The notes beneath the pieces were generated by a model that worked only from the letters and a program-made list of their open reading frames with translations, was not told the DNA's origin and did no database searches. A stretch of DNA of 64,000 nucleotides. Source: Collinsella sp. (GTDB lineage: Bacteria > Actinomycetota > Coriobacteriia > Coriobacteriales > Coriobacteriaceae). The position numbers and the translations under genes are program-made. The stretch covers positions 9,776 to 73,775 of the forward strand of contig DXZT01000038.1 in the NCBI GenBank assembly GCA_019419545.1. The letters run 5' to 3'. Position 1 is the first letter of the stretch. Every line of letters begins with the position of its first letter. Of this stretch, positions 46,409-56,200 are shown one piece after another.

Positions 46409-48586
46409 ATGTCCGAGCTGTGCTCCGTGCCGCGCGCCTCGGAGCGCTTTGCCCAGAGCAATGCGCTCGACGAGGATATCGCGCGACTCAAATATGTTTC
46501 GGGTAAACGTGAGGAGGCCCTTCGCCGTCTGGGAATTCGGACGGTGGGGGACCTCCTTCTCCATATCCCTCATCGATATCTCGACTTTACGCGCTCCTGG
46601 TCCATCGAGATGGCGCCCATCGGTACCGTTTGCACGATTGTCGCCACGGTCGATCGTATCGTTCAAAAGCAGCCTCGCCCGCGTATGCAGGTGACCGAGG
46701 TCTCGCTGGTGGACGAGACGGGCGTGCTGCAAGTCGCCTTTTTCCGTCAGCCCTGGATTGCCCAGCAATTTAAGCAGGGCGACCGCCTGGCCGTGATGGG
46801 TAAGGTCGAGTTTGCCTACGGCTTTAAGCAGATGGCCTCTCCGCATTTCGAAAAGCTCGAGGAAGGACGTGCCGCGGGTACTATCCTACCGGTCCATTAC
46901 GTGAGCGATGGCGTGAGCCAGGCATGGATGCGCCGCATCGTAAGCGGCGCGCTCGAGGTTGTCGGCAATCCCTTCGACCCGATTCCCGCCCGCTTACGCG
47001 CCAAGCGCCGCCTGATGAGCAATGCCCGCGCGCTGCGCTCAATTCACTTTCCCTCGAGCATGGCCGAGCGCGATATCGCGCGTCGTCGCCTTGCCTATGA
47101 GGAGTGCCTCTGCCTTCAGCTGGCGCTGCGCCTGCGCAACGACGGCGGCTTGGTCGAAGTCGCTCCCTACGCCCATACCGCGGGCGAGCACCTGGCGGCG
47201 CTCAGGGAAGCCCTACCGTTTTCGCTGAGCGACGAGCAGGAGGGCGCGTTCCAAGACATCCTGCACGATATGTGTGATGGCGGGCGCGTGATGAACCGCC
47301 TGCTTCTGGGCGACGTCGGTACTGGCAAGACGGCCGTCGCCGCCTGCGCGCTGGCTGTCGCGGCCGATTCGGGCACCCAGTCCTGCGTTATGGCGCCAAC
47401 GGGCGTGCTGGCGCGCCAATATGCCGATAAGACCGGCCCCTTGCTCTCGCAGGCTGGTATGTCCTGGGCGCTCCTGACGGGTGCCACGCCGGCGGCCGAG
47501 CGCGAGCGGATCCATGCGCAGTTGGAATCGGGCGAGCTTGACGTCCTCTTTGGCACTCACGCAGTCCTTTCGGATGACGTGGCGTTTAAGCATCTTTCGC
47601 TTGTCGTCATCGATGAGCAACACCGCTTTGGTGTGGGTCAGCGCAACGCGCTGCGTGCCAAGGGCCCTGGTGCCGACCTTCTCGTTATGACGGCCACGCC
47701 GATCCCGCGCACGTTGGCGCTCTCGGTCTACGGCGACCTGGACACGAGCATCATCCGCCATCGACCTGTTCCGGGTGCTGGTGTGACGACGCGTGTTCTC
47801 ACCGAGTCGAGCCGCGACCTCGCCTATGGCGCCATCCGCGAGGCGCATGAAAAGGGTCAGCAGGCCTACGTGATTTGTCCGCTCGTGGAGCCGAGTGACT
47901 CGGCCGATGAGCTGGAAGACGTGCCCGGCATCGCCCGCGACGACGAGGGTCGCGTGACGGTTCCCGTGCCGCTGCACGATACGGCGACCGAGCTCGATCG
48001 CCTGCGCCTGGCGTTGCCGGGACTTACCATCGAGCGCCTTCACGGCCGCATGCCGGCAGGGGAGAAGGACCGCGTGATCGATGCCTTCAAGCGCGGCGAG
48101 ATCGACGTGCTCGTATCGACCACGGTGGTCGAGGTGGGTGTCGACGTGCCCAACGCCACCGTCATGGTCATCGAGAACGGTGAGCGCTTTGGCTTGGCGG
48201 CCCTGCACCAGCTGCGCGGTCGCGTGGGCCGCGGCAGCGTGTCGGGCACGTGCCTGGTCATGACGCACTCCAAGGGCAACGGCGGCGCGTCGGCGGCGCA
48301 AGATCGTCTGCAATCGCTCGAAAAAACCTCGGATGGCTTTACGCTCGCCCAGATGGACCTGCGCCTGCGCCACGAGGGCGAAATCCTGGGGTACCGCCAG
48401 CACGGCGGTGTGACCCTGCGCTTTGTCGACCTGGATGCCGACGAGGAGCTGATCGAGTGGGCCCATTTGGACGCGATCGAGCTCTTGCGGTATGCTTTCA
48501 ACCTTGACTCTGTGGCGACGCGCCCCCTGTGCGATGCAGTCGCCATGCGATATCGGCACATTTTTAAGGAGGTCAGCGGAGGATGA
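46409..48586 (+). CDS. recG: ATP-dependent DNA helicase RecG
   Basis: 725 residues. Reverses stalled forks and processes branched recombination DNA. The wedge/OB domain (about 60-180: IGTVCTIVATVDRIVQKQPR) precedes two helicase domains. Walker A is LLLGDVGTGKTAVAACALAV, motif II is a DEQH box (VVIDEQHRFGVGQRNAL), motif III TATPIPRTLALSVYGDLD. Motif VI shows QLRGRVGRGSVSGTCLV. Ten bases after fakA; overlaps rsmD (ATGA). Confidence 0.96.
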   Translation: MSELCSVPRASERFAQSNALDEDIARLKYVSGKREEALRRLGIRTVGDLLLHIPHRYLDFTRSWSIEMAPIGTVCTIVATVDRIVQKQPRPRMQVTEVSLVDETGVLQVAFFRQPWIAQQFKQGDRLAVMGKVEFAYGFKQMASPHFEKLEEGRAAGTILPVHYVSDGVSQAWMRRIVSGALEVVGNPFDPIPARLRAKRRLMSNARALRSIHFPSSMAERDIARRRLAYEECLCLQLALRLRNDGGLVEVAPYAHTAGEHLAALREALPFSLSDEQEGAFQDILHDMCDGGRVMNRLLLGDVGTGKTAVAACALAVAADSGTQSCVMAPTGVLARQYADKTGPLLSQAGMSWALLTGATPAAERERIHAQLESGELDVLFGTHAVLSDDVAFKHLSLVVIDEQHRFGVGQRNALRAKGPGADLLVMTATPIPRTLALSVYGDLDTSIIRHRPVPGAGVTTRVLTESSRDLAYGAIREAHEKGQQAYVICPLVEPSDSADELEDVPGIARDDEGRVTVPVPLHDTATELDRLRLALPGLTIERLHGRMPAGEKDRVIDAFKRGEIDVLVSTTVVEVGVDVPNATVMVIENGERFGLAALHQLRGRVGRGSVSGTCLVMTHSKGNGGASAAQDRLQSLEKTSDGFTLAQMDLRLRHEGEILGYRQHGGVTLRFVDLDADEELIEWAHLDAIELLRYAFNLDSVATRPLCDAVAMRYRHIFKEVSGG

Positions 48587-49239
48587 GAATCATCGGCGGC
48601 GAATGGCGCGGTCGTAAGATCGAGGAGCCCCGTGGTCGCGATGTCACCCGCCCCACGACTGATCGCGTGCGTGAGGCGTGCGCATCTATGGTCATGTCGG
48701 CATTCGATTTCGATTTGGACGAGGTTCGTGTGCTGGACGCCTTTGGCGGCTCCGGTGCCTTAGGGTTAGAGATGCTCTCTCGTGGGGCCCGTTCGCTCAC
48801 GACGTTTGAGATCGATCGCAACGCCGCGCGGCTCATTACCAAGAATATCGAGTCGCTCTGCCGTGACCGTGTGCGTTGGCGCGTTGTCACGGGCGACATG
48901 CTGGCGAGTGCCTCGCGCGGTCGTGTACCGGGCGGCCCCTTTGATCTGGTCCTGCTCGACCCGCCCTATGCTTTTGGTGCCGAGCCGGTCGAGGAACTGC
49001 TGCAGGACCTGGCTCAGCAGGGTTTACTTGCGTCTGGCGCTTACGCCCTGTTTGAGCATGCCGCCGCCGATGCGGGCGCGCATCCGGCAGGCTTTGAGAT
49101 CGTGCGCGAGAAGCGCTACGGCATTACCTCGGTCGACCTGCTTCGTTGGGTCGGCGATGACGATGGTGAGGAAGATTGCACCGGCACCGATGCTCACAAC
49201 AACGATGCCATGACGGTTCAGGAGAACGCCCATGAGTGA
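48583..49239 (+). CDS. rsmD: 16S rRNA (guanine(966)-N2)-methyltransferase
   Basis: 218 residues. Methylates G966 of 16S rRNA using S-adenosylmethionine. RIIGGEWRGRKIEEP at the N-terminus, RPTTDRVREA, the SAM-binding VLDAFGGSGALGLEMLSRGA and the catalytic DPPY (LVLLDPPYAF) are all seen. The last 25 or so residues form a non-conserved acidic tail. Overlaps coaD, a usual neighbour. Confidence 0.94.
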   Translation: MRIIGGEWRGRKIEEPRGRDVTRPTTDRVREACASMVMSAFDFDLDEVRVLDAFGGSGALGLEMLSRGARSLTTFEIDRNAARLITKNIESLCRDRVRWRVVTGDMLASASRGRVPGGPFDLVLLDPPYAFGAEPVEELLQDLAQQGLLASGAYALFEHAAADAGAHPAGFEIVREKRYGITSVDLLRWVGDDDGEEDCTGTDAHNNDAMTVQENAHE

Positions 49240-49729
49240 CACCATCAACCGCGTGATCGTCCCGGGCACCTTCGATCCCATCACGTTTGGCCATATCGAC
49301 GTCATCCGCCGCGCCCGCCGTATCTTTCCCAGCGTGATCGTCGCTGTCGCCGAGTCGCAGGGTAAAAACGGTGTGGGCACCACGTTTATGCTGGATGAGC
49401 GCGTGGCGCTGGCTCGCGAGGCGCTCGGTGATATCGACGGCGTCGATGTCCTGCCCTTTACCGGCCTCTTGGTCGACTTCGCTCGCGAGCAGGGGGCGGG
49501 GGCCGTGGTCAAGGGCCTGCGCGCCATGACCGACTTTGAGTACGAGCTGCAGCAGGCAGACCTCAACTATCGCTTGGATAACGAGCTGGAGTCCATCTTT
49601 GTCATGAGTGCGCCGCAGTACGGCTATATCTCGAGTTCGGTCGTTCGCCAGATCGCCTCGCTCGGCAGCGATGTATCGACGTTTGTCCCGCCCAACGTGG
49701 TCGAAGCGCTCAGACACCGCTTTTCGTGA
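49232..49729 (+). CDS. coaD: Pantetheine-phosphate adenylyltransferase
   Basis: 165 residues. Fourth step of coenzyme A synthesis, making dephospho-CoA. It has the nucleotidyltransferase motif VPGTFDPITFGHIDVIRRA (T/HxGH type), VVKGLRAMTDFEYELQQADL and YISSSVVRQIASLGSDVS. Overlaps rsmD by eight bases. Confidence 0.96.
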   Translation: MSDTINRVIVPGTFDPITFGHIDVIRRARRIFPSVIVAVAESQGKNGVGTTFMLDERVALAREALGDIDGVDVLPFTGLLVDFAREQGAGAVVKGLRAMTDFEYELQQADLNYRLDNELESIFVMSAPQYGYISSSVVRQIASLGSDVSTFVPPNVVEALRHRFS

Positions 49730-49797
49730 CGTTTTTTATTGCCTGGTGGCATGTGGTAAACTAGCACGATGATATGTTACCTATGAAAGGAGACCGG

Positions 49798-50295
49798 ATG
49801 CCGGGCGAGAATTTTCCTGGCGATAGGATCGTCAGCTTGGTCGATGAGCTCGAAGGGCTGATCGAGGAAGCCAAGCCGCCTTTCGGCAAGAACGCTCAGT
49901 TCAAGGTCATCGACGCCGACGTGTTCTTCAACATCCTCGACGAGATCCGCATGAGCTATCCCGAGGAGTGGCAGAAGTCCCGCCGTATCCTTAAGGAGCG
50001 CGAGGAGCTTATGGCTTCCGCCGCCGCTCAGGCCGATTCCATCATCGCCGACGCTCAGCAGCAGGCCCTCACCATTGCCGGTGAGCAGGAGATCGTCCGC
50101 TTGGCACAGCAGCAGGCCGACGACATCCGCGATCGTGCCCAGCAGTACGAGCGCGAGACGCGTTATGCTGCCGAGGACTACGCAGAGCAGGTCTTTACGC
50201 ACCTGGAGGAGAACCTCAAGAGCCTGACCGGCACCGTTACCCGTTGCCGTCAGCAGCTCAACGAGGGTGCCGCCCAACAGAATGGTCAGTGGTAA
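49798..50295 (+). CDS. Coiled-coil protein, DivIVA-like or ATP-synthase-b-like appearance
   Basis: 165 residues from ATG 49798 with AAAGGAG before it. A short N-terminal segment (DRIVSLVDELEGLIEEAKPP) leads to a long Ala/Gln/Glu-rich coiled coil (about 60-140: EREELMASAAAQADSIIADA and following). Such proteins lie between coaD and the YceD gene in many Actinobacteria and are often labelled as DivIVA-like or as ATP synthase subunit b by similarity of the coiled coil alone. There is no membrane segment, so an F0 subunit is unlikely. A structural or cell-division role is possible. Confidence 0.7.
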   Translation: MPGENFPGDRIVSLVDELEGLIEEAKPPFGKNAQFKVIDADVFFNILDEIRMSYPEEWQKSRRILKEREELMASAAAQADSIIADAQQQALTIAGEQEIVRLAQQQADDIRDRAQQYERETRYAAEDYAEQVFTHLEENLKSLTGTVTRCRQQLNEGAAQQNGQW

Positions 50296-50849
50296 TGGCT
50301 GAGTTCCCGAGCGTTACCGTCGATCTTTCTGAGCGGCTCGAGTTTCCTGGTGATTCGTATCCGCTGACCGGCAAGGTCGATGTTGCCACCTACACGGTGG
50401 GCGAGAAGGAGTACCAGCTACAGGACGGCATCGACTACGACGTTGTCTTTACCAATGCCGGTACCGGTGTCTTGCTCACGGGCATGGTCCGCGCGCACGC
50501 CACCGGCGAGTGCGACCGTTGCCTGGAGCCTGCCTCGTTTGATATCGCCGGCGAGATCGAGGAGTTCTACCTCTTTGAGGAGCCCGAGGATCCCGAGGCC
50601 TACGAGGACGGCTACGAGCTCCTGGGTGAGGACCGCATCGTCGATCTGGGTGAGCCCATCAACGACGCGGTCGTCATGGACACGCCGTTTGTCGTTCTGT
50701 GCAAGCCCGATTGCCGCGGCCTGTGCCCCACTTGCGGTTGCAATCTCAACGTCGAGCAATGCGATTGCGCCGCCCAGGCAGAGGCAGAATGGGCCGCTGC
50801 CACGGAAAATCCATTTGCAGCATTGAAGAATCTCAAGCTCGATGAGTAA
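50295..50849 (+). CDS. YceD/DUF177 family protein
   Basis: 184 residues; ATG overlaps the preceding TAA by one base. YceD proteins are linked to 23S rRNA processing or accumulation and always lie next to rpmF, as here. Seen: GMVRAHATGECDRCLEPASF, an acidic loop (FEEPEDPEAYEDGYE), and a C-terminal CKPDCRGLCPTCGCNLNVEQ cluster that probably binds zinc. The upstream part of the long open frame overlaps the coiled-coil gene and is not used. Confidence 0.88.
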   Translation: MAEFPSVTVDLSERLEFPGDSYPLTGKVDVATYTVGEKEYQLQDGIDYDVVFTNAGTGVLLTGMVRAHATGECDRCLEPASFDIAGEIEEFYLFEEPEDPEAYEDGYELLGEDRIVDLGEPINDAVVMDTPFVVLCKPDCRGLCPTCGCNLNVEQCDCAAQAEAEWAAATENPFAALKNLKLDE

Positions 50850-50913
50850 AACTGTGGTAGTATCGCTACTTGCGCGTAATCGCCACACTGGATAGTTCAT
50901 AAGGAAGGTCACT

Positions 50914-51093
50914 ATGCCCGTACCTAAACAAAAGCAGGGTCGTATCCGCACTCACACCCGTCGTTCCGCCAACATGAAGATCTCGGCTGCGGCTCAGTCC
51001 ACGTGCCCCCGTTGCGGCGCTGTCAAGCTTCCGCACCACGTGTGCCCCAGCTGCGGTTTCTACAAGGACCGCGAGGTTATCGTTACCGAGTAA
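50914..51093 (+). CDS. rpmF: 50S ribosomal protein L32
   Basis: 59 residues; AAGGAAGG before ATG 50914. MPVPKQKQGRIRTHTRRSAN is the L32 start, and a CPRC...CPSC pair forms the zinc ribbon. Length is normal. It was too short to be obvious among longer frames. Follows the YceD gene by 64 bases and precedes a terminator-like hairpin and plsX. Confidence 0.97.
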   Translation: MPVPKQKQGRIRTHTRRSANMKISAAAQSTCPRCGAVKLPHHVCPSCGFYKDREVIVTE

Positions 51094-51133
51094 CGGTATA
51101 CTCTGGATGCGATGCCGTTCCAAATGGAACCAC

Positions 51134-51164
51134 AATGGCCGGCTCAATGAGTCGGCCATTTTTG
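51134..51164 (+). terminator. Terminator between rpmF and plsX
   Basis: AATGGCCG/CGGCCATT with an inner CTCA/TGAG stem, followed by TTTG. Likely partial, as plsX follows at once on the same strand. Confidence 0.7.
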
Positions 51165-51180
51165 TATAAGGAGCATGTAT

Positions 51181-52200
51181 ATGAGTAACGTTCGCGTTTG
51201 TGTAGACGTTGTGGGCGGAGACGAGAAACCTCAGGTTGTTCTCGATGGTATCGAGGCTGCACTTGCCTCCGATCCCGATATCGAGGTCTTGGCAGCTGGC
51301 CCCGCCGAAATCGTCAATCCCTTTGCAGCTTCCCATGCACGTGTTGAGGCCCTTGAGGCGCCCGACGTTATCGCCATGGATGACGATCCCATTCGCGCCG
51401 TGATGACCAAACGCAAGTCGTCGATCGTGCTGTCGTGCCGCGCCATCAAGAAGGGAAATGCGGACGCCTTCTTCTCTGCCGGCTCGACCGGTGCCATGAC
51501 CGCTGCCGCCACCGCCTATGTGACGCCGTTTAGGTATCAGGCCGAAGGCAAGAAGCAGCCGGTGCGCCCCTGTCTGACCAATGCGCTGCCCAATCGTGCC
51601 GGCGGTCTGACGGTGCTGTGCGACATGGGTGCCAACCCCGATGTCGAGGTTGATGATATGGTGCGCTTTGCGCAGATGGGCAGCGCCTATGCCCGCGTCG
51701 TCCTGGGCATCGAGCATCCTCGCGTGGGCCTGCTTGCCAACGGCACCGAGGACGAGAAGGGTTCCAACTTTACCAAGGCCTGTTTCCCTGCTATGAAGGC
51801 CGCCGTTCCCGGCTTTGTTGGTAACTGCGAGGGAACGGACATCACCTCGGGTAACTTCGATGTCGTCGTTGCCGATGGCATGTCGGGCAATATTGCGCTC
51901 AAGGCCACCGAGGGCGCTGCCAAGTTTTTGCTGCAGGAGCTCAAGGGTGTCTTTATGTCATCGCTCGGCACCAAGATCGCCGCGCTGCTCATTAAAAAGC
52001 AGATGCGCGAGATAAAGGCCCAGCTCTCTGGTGATGCCAAGGGCGGCGCGATTCTTTTGGGCCTGCGCGGCGTGGTCCTGATCGGGCATGGCGCCACTTC
52101 GGTCGAAGCTGTTAAAAACGGTACGCTCGCGGCGGCAGAAGCCGTGCGCGCCGGTCTGGTCGAGAATGTCGCCAACTCTATGGACGGTATCGTTTTATAA
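51181..52200 (+). CDS. plsX: Phosphate acyltransferase PlsX
   Basis: 339 residues from ATG 51181, seven bases after AAGGAG; the ATG at 51175 is too close to that site. Converts acyl-ACP to acyl-phosphate for phospholipid synthesis. Motifs: VCVDVVGGDEKPQVVLDGIE, FFSAGSTGAMTAAATAYV, LCDMGANPDV, VGLLANGTEDEKG and VVADGMSGNIALKATEGAAK. Followed by acpP, its partner carrier. Confidence 0.95.
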   Translation: MSNVRVCVDVVGGDEKPQVVLDGIEAALASDPDIEVLAAGPAEIVNPFAASHARVEALEAPDVIAMDDDPIRAVMTKRKSSIVLSCRAIKKGNADAFFSAGSTGAMTAAATAYVTPFRYQAEGKKQPVRPCLTNALPNRAGGLTVLCDMGANPDVEVDDMVRFAQMGSAYARVVLGIEHPRVGLLANGTEDEKGSNFTKACFPAMKAAVPGFVGNCEGTDITSGNFDVVVADGMSGNIALKATEGAAKFLLQELKGVFMSSLGTKIAALLIKKQMREIKAQLSGDAKGGAILLGLRGVVLIGHGATSVEAVKNGTLAAAEAVRAGLVENVANSMDGIVL

Positions 52201-52257
52201 CAGCGGCGTTATGCGCCTCGGGGCGTGCGTCGTGGGGTAGAATCAGAACCGTGTCTT

Positions 52258-52285
52258 GGTACCGCCCGGGCGGTACCATTCTTTT
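52258..52285 (+). terminator. Terminator-like palindrome in front of acpP
   Basis: GGTACCGCCCGGGCGGTACC (52258-52277) is a perfect 20-base palindrome followed by ATTCTTTT. It can end plsX transcripts or act as an attenuator in the acpP leader; a TAGAAT at 52238 could be the -10 of an acpP promoter. Confidence 0.6.
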
Positions 52286-52314
52286 GGTATTCATGCACTA
52301 TGAGAGGAAGCGCT

Positions 52315-52557
52315 ATGGACCGCTCCGAAATCTTCGACAAGATCGCCGAGGTCGCTGCTGACGTTCTGGGCGTCGATGTTGCCGAAATTAGCGATGAGAC
52401 CACCTTTGACGACCTCGATGCCAACTCGCTCGAGCGCCTGCAGCTGGTTACGGCTATCGAGGACGAGTTCAACCTCGAGATCGATGACGAGACTCTGCTC
52501 TCGCTCAACTCTGTCGCCGACGCCGTCGACGCGATCGAAAATGCCAGGGAGGCCTAG
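52315..52557 (+). CDS. acpP: Acyl carrier protein
   Basis: 80 residues from ATG 52315 with GAGGAAG upstream. Carries the growing fatty acid on 4'-phosphopantetheine. The acceptor Ser lies in DLDANSLERLQLVTAIEDEF, where the usual D-S-L is N-S-L. The rest is standard: acidic helix II and ISDETTFDDLD. Three bases before rnc. An extended open frame upstream is not used. Confidence 0.93.
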   Translation: MDRSEIFDKIAEVAADVLGVDVAEISDETTFDDLDANSLERLQLVTAIEDEFNLEIDDETLLSLNSVADAVDAIENAREA

Positions 52558-52560
52558 GTC

Positions 52561-53286
52561 TTGGCTTTGTCTGAACGACTTACGCGCGCCCAGGAAATTC
52601 TGGGCCACGAGTTCAATAATAAAGTGCTGCTGCGCGCGGCCCTTACGCATCCCTCGGCAGTCGAGGGCCAGCCGGTTTCTGCCAGCTATGAGCGCCTTGA
52701 GTTCTTGGGCGATTCCATTTTGGGCGCTGTGGTCGCACGCTCCCTGTTTGAGTCCTATCCGGAGTTTGACGAGGGCAAGCTCACGCGCCTGAAGGTGTCG
52801 CTTGTCTCGGGCGCTACGCTGTCCGAGGTTTCTCACGAGCTGGGCATCGACGACATCATCATCTTTGGTGCCTCCGAGACCGGTACCGGTGCGCGCGGCC
52901 TGCATTCGGCTCTCGAGAACGTCTATGAGTCGCTCGTGGGCGCGCTGTACCTGGATGCCGGCTGGGACGTTGCGGCAGAGTTCATTCACCGTACGCTTAA
53001 GCCGCATTTAGCTTCCGAGCGTGCCGAGCATCCTGCGAACCCCAAGTCGTTTTTGCAGGAGTGCGTGCAAGCCGACGGTCACGAGCCCCCGGCGTATAAG
53101 CTCGTTGGCTCCGAGGGCCCGGCGCATGCGCCCACCTTTACCGCCGTGGTTTTGATCGATGGTATTCGCCAGGGTCGCGGCTCCGGCTCATCAAAGAAGG
53201 AAGCCGAGGGAGCCGCCGCGCTCGAAGCGCTCGACCGCATGGGTTACACCACCAACGGCGTGATTCTCAATAAGAAGCACGTGTAA
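52561..53286 (+). CDS. rnc: Ribonuclease III
   Basis: 241 residues, TTG start with GGGAGG eight bases upstream. Cuts double-stranded RNA in rRNA processing. The signature ERLEFLGDSILGAVVARSLF and LYESLVGALYLDAGWDVAAE hold the catalytic Glu/Asp residues; the C-terminal dsRNA-binding domain has GRGSGSSKKEAEGAAALEAL. The rnc-smc-ftsY order is conserved. Confidence 0.96.
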   Translation: MALSERLTRAQEILGHEFNNKVLLRAALTHPSAVEGQPVSASYERLEFLGDSILGAVVARSLFESYPEFDEGKLTRLKVSLVSGATLSEVSHELGIDDIIIFGASETGTGARGLHSALENVYESLVGALYLDAGWDVAAEFIHRTLKPHLASERAEHPANPKSFLQECVQADGHEPPAYKLVGSEGPAHAPTFTAVVLIDGIRQGRGSGSSKKEAEGAAALEALDRMGYTTNGVILNKKHV

Positions 53287-53296
53287 GCGAGGAACC

Positions 53297-56200
53297 GTGT
53301 ATCTCAAGTCCCTCACGCTCAAAGGGTTCAAGTCGTTTGCCGACCGCGCCCATATGACGTTTGAGCCGGGCCTGACCGTCATCGTCGGTCCCAACGGCTC
53401 GGGAAAATCGAACATCTCCGACTCTATCCTGTGGGTCCTGGGCGAGCAGAGCGCCAAGCAGCTGCGCGGCCAGGCCATGGAGGATGTCATCTTCTCGGGC
53501 TCGTCAGCGCGCAAGCCGGTGGGTGTCGCCGAGGTCACGCTGGTGCTCGATAACTCGGACCATATGCTGCCCGTCGACTTTGACGAGGTCGCCATCACCC
53601 GCCGCATGTATCGTTCGGGCGAAAGCGAGTACCTCATCAACTCGAGTCCGTGCCGCCTGATGGACATTCAGGACATCCTGCACGATTCGGGCCTGGGCAA
53701 GGATACGCATTCCATTATTAGCCAGGGCAAGCTCGACGCCATTTTGCAGAGCCGCCCCGAGGAGCGCCGCGCCCTCATCGAGGAGGCCGCCGGCATCTCC
53801 AAGCACAAGCGCCGCAAGGAGCGTGCGCTCAAAAAGATTAAGTCGATGGACGAGCATCTGACGCGTGCTCGCGACATCAATAAGGAAATCGCCCGTCAGC
53901 TGCGACCGCTGGAGCGTCAGGTCGATCGCGCGCGCAAGTACAAAGAGTTGTCCTCGCGCGCGAACGAGCTTACGCAGATGTTGGCCGTCGATGAGCTGCG
54001 TTCGCTGCAGTCGCAGTGGAACGACCTGGAGAGCCGCTCCAAGGAGGGCGCTGCCGAGCTTGAGCTTGCGCAGTACCGCTTGGGCGAAAAGGAGCGCGAG
54101 CTTGAGAAGCTCCAGGTCATGCTCGAGGAAAAGGGCCTGTTTGTGGGCGACCTGGGCGAGCAGCGCCGTCATATGCAAGATGTGGTCGGCCGCATTAACT
54201 CCGACATGCGCCTGCTCGAGGAAAAGGGCCACAACATGGTGTCGCGCCTGTCTGACATGCGCGGTCAGATTTCGAGCTCCGAGCATCAGCGTCGTCGTGT
54301 GGTCGAGGAGCTCGAGGACGCGCGTGCGCAGCTTGAGGAAGCGACCGGTGCGCATATGCAGGCCCAGGAGGACGTTGATGCCGCTGGTCCTGCCGCCGCT
54401 GAGCTCCACGAGCGGCGCGTGGCGCTCGACAATCAGATTTCGCAGCTTACGCGTGAGCAGCGCGATGTACAGCGTGTGGCTGATAACGCCGCGCTTGAGC
54501 TTGCCAAGGTGAAGGACTCGCTGAGCAATGCCGAGGTCGAGGACAACATGTATGCCTCGCGCCTGGAGCAGATCGATGAACAGCTCGAGGAGGTCACGGC
54601 CTCGCTCGAGAGCCGTCGCGACCGCGCCGAGGAGCTTGAGGGCGCTCTTGAGGAGGCGCGCCAGGCCCAGTTCGATGCGCGTGAGGCCACCGAGGTCGCC
54701 CGTGCGGCCCTGAAGGACTTGCGTAATCGTGAGAGCGAGGCGCGCAACAAGTTATCCGAGGTGCGCTCGGAGCTTGCCAGCCAAAAGAAGCTTGATGCGC
54801 GCATGGCCGACAGCTCACCGCTCGTGAGCCGTCTGGTGGGTGCGCTGGGCGATGACGTAACGGGTCGCCTGGGCGATGTGCTCGAAGCCCCGCGCGAGCT
54901 TGAGGGCCTGGTTGAGCAATTGCTCGCCGGCGATATCGATGCGCTGCTGTTCGACGATACGTCTGCGCTTGAGCGTGCCAGTCGTGCCGCTCTGGACCAG
55001 AAGAAGGCCTCGGGCGAGGCACTGTTGGTGGCGCGCGACGTGAGCGGCTCTACCGCCGCTGAGGGCGCCTCCGGTACCCGTCTGGTTGATCGTCTGTCCG
55101 TGCGCGCAGGCTACGGTCCCGTCGTCGAGGCGCTGCTCGGCGGCTATTACGTCGTTGACGATCTTGCTGCCGCGCTGTCGGCGCCGGTCGTTGAAGGCGT
55201 GACTTACGTGACCCCCGATGGCGCCCGCGTCGCCTGCGGCGGCCTGGTGCGTGTGGGCCTCGATGCCGGCGAGGCGTCGGGTGCTCTGGAGCGTAAGCGT
55301 CGCATTCGCGAGCTGGAGGGGCTTGAGCCCGATTTGGCCGCTGTGTTTGAGCATGTGTCGGATCAGGTCGTCGAGGCCAATGCGGCCGTTGAGGAAGCGC
55401 GTGCCGCTGAGGGCGATGCCGCCGGTGAGATCGCCCGTCTTGAGGGCGAGCGCCGCTCGCTGCTTTCCGAGATCGGCCGCTTGGAGCAAAGCGCCAACAA
55501 TGCCGAGGTCGAGCGCGTGCGCATCTCCAAGCGCCGCGAGCAGGCCTCCGAAGCCGTTCGTGCCGCGCGCCCGCGCGTTGACGAGCTCACCCGTTCGCGT
55601 GACGAGGCCCGCGCGCAGGCAAGCGATCTGGGCTTGCAGATTTCCGAGGCCAACGACGAACTCGACCGCGTTCGCCGTGACGATTCCGAGGCTGCCGGCA
55701 AGCTCGCCGACGCCAAGGTTCGCCTAGCCCAGACGAGCGAACGCCTGCGTTCGCTGAAGGGCCGCGTGCCCGACCTGGAGCATCGTCTTGAGGGCATCGA
55801 CCGTCGTATCCGCGGAACACGCCAGGCCTCGCGCTCGCTCGAGCTGCTGCGCCTGCGCGTCGATCCCATGCACGAACGCTATTCTGCCCTGTTGGAACGC
55901 GCGTCGGATTGGGCAGCGCGCCTACGTGACCAGGCCTCTCTGGAGGAGGCGGACTCCGCTTCGCTCAAGAAGACCATCGAGGATGCCAAGGCAGAGGTTG
56001 CTCGCGCTAAGGAGCGAGTCGATACCGCCTCTGCCACGCAAAACGAGTTCAAGGTCGCGCGTGGCAAGCTCGAGGTGCAGGTCGAGGCTGCCATCAAGGC
56101 CATTACCGCCGATGGCACGACGGTGCTCGAGGAAGCGCTCATGCTTCCGGCGCCCACGGACCGCGATGCCGCCGAGCGCGAACTCAACCAGCTTGTGCGC

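Noticed and set aside
49798..50295. ATP synthase subunit b
   Set aside because: No N-terminal membrane helix, and no other ATP synthase genes near.
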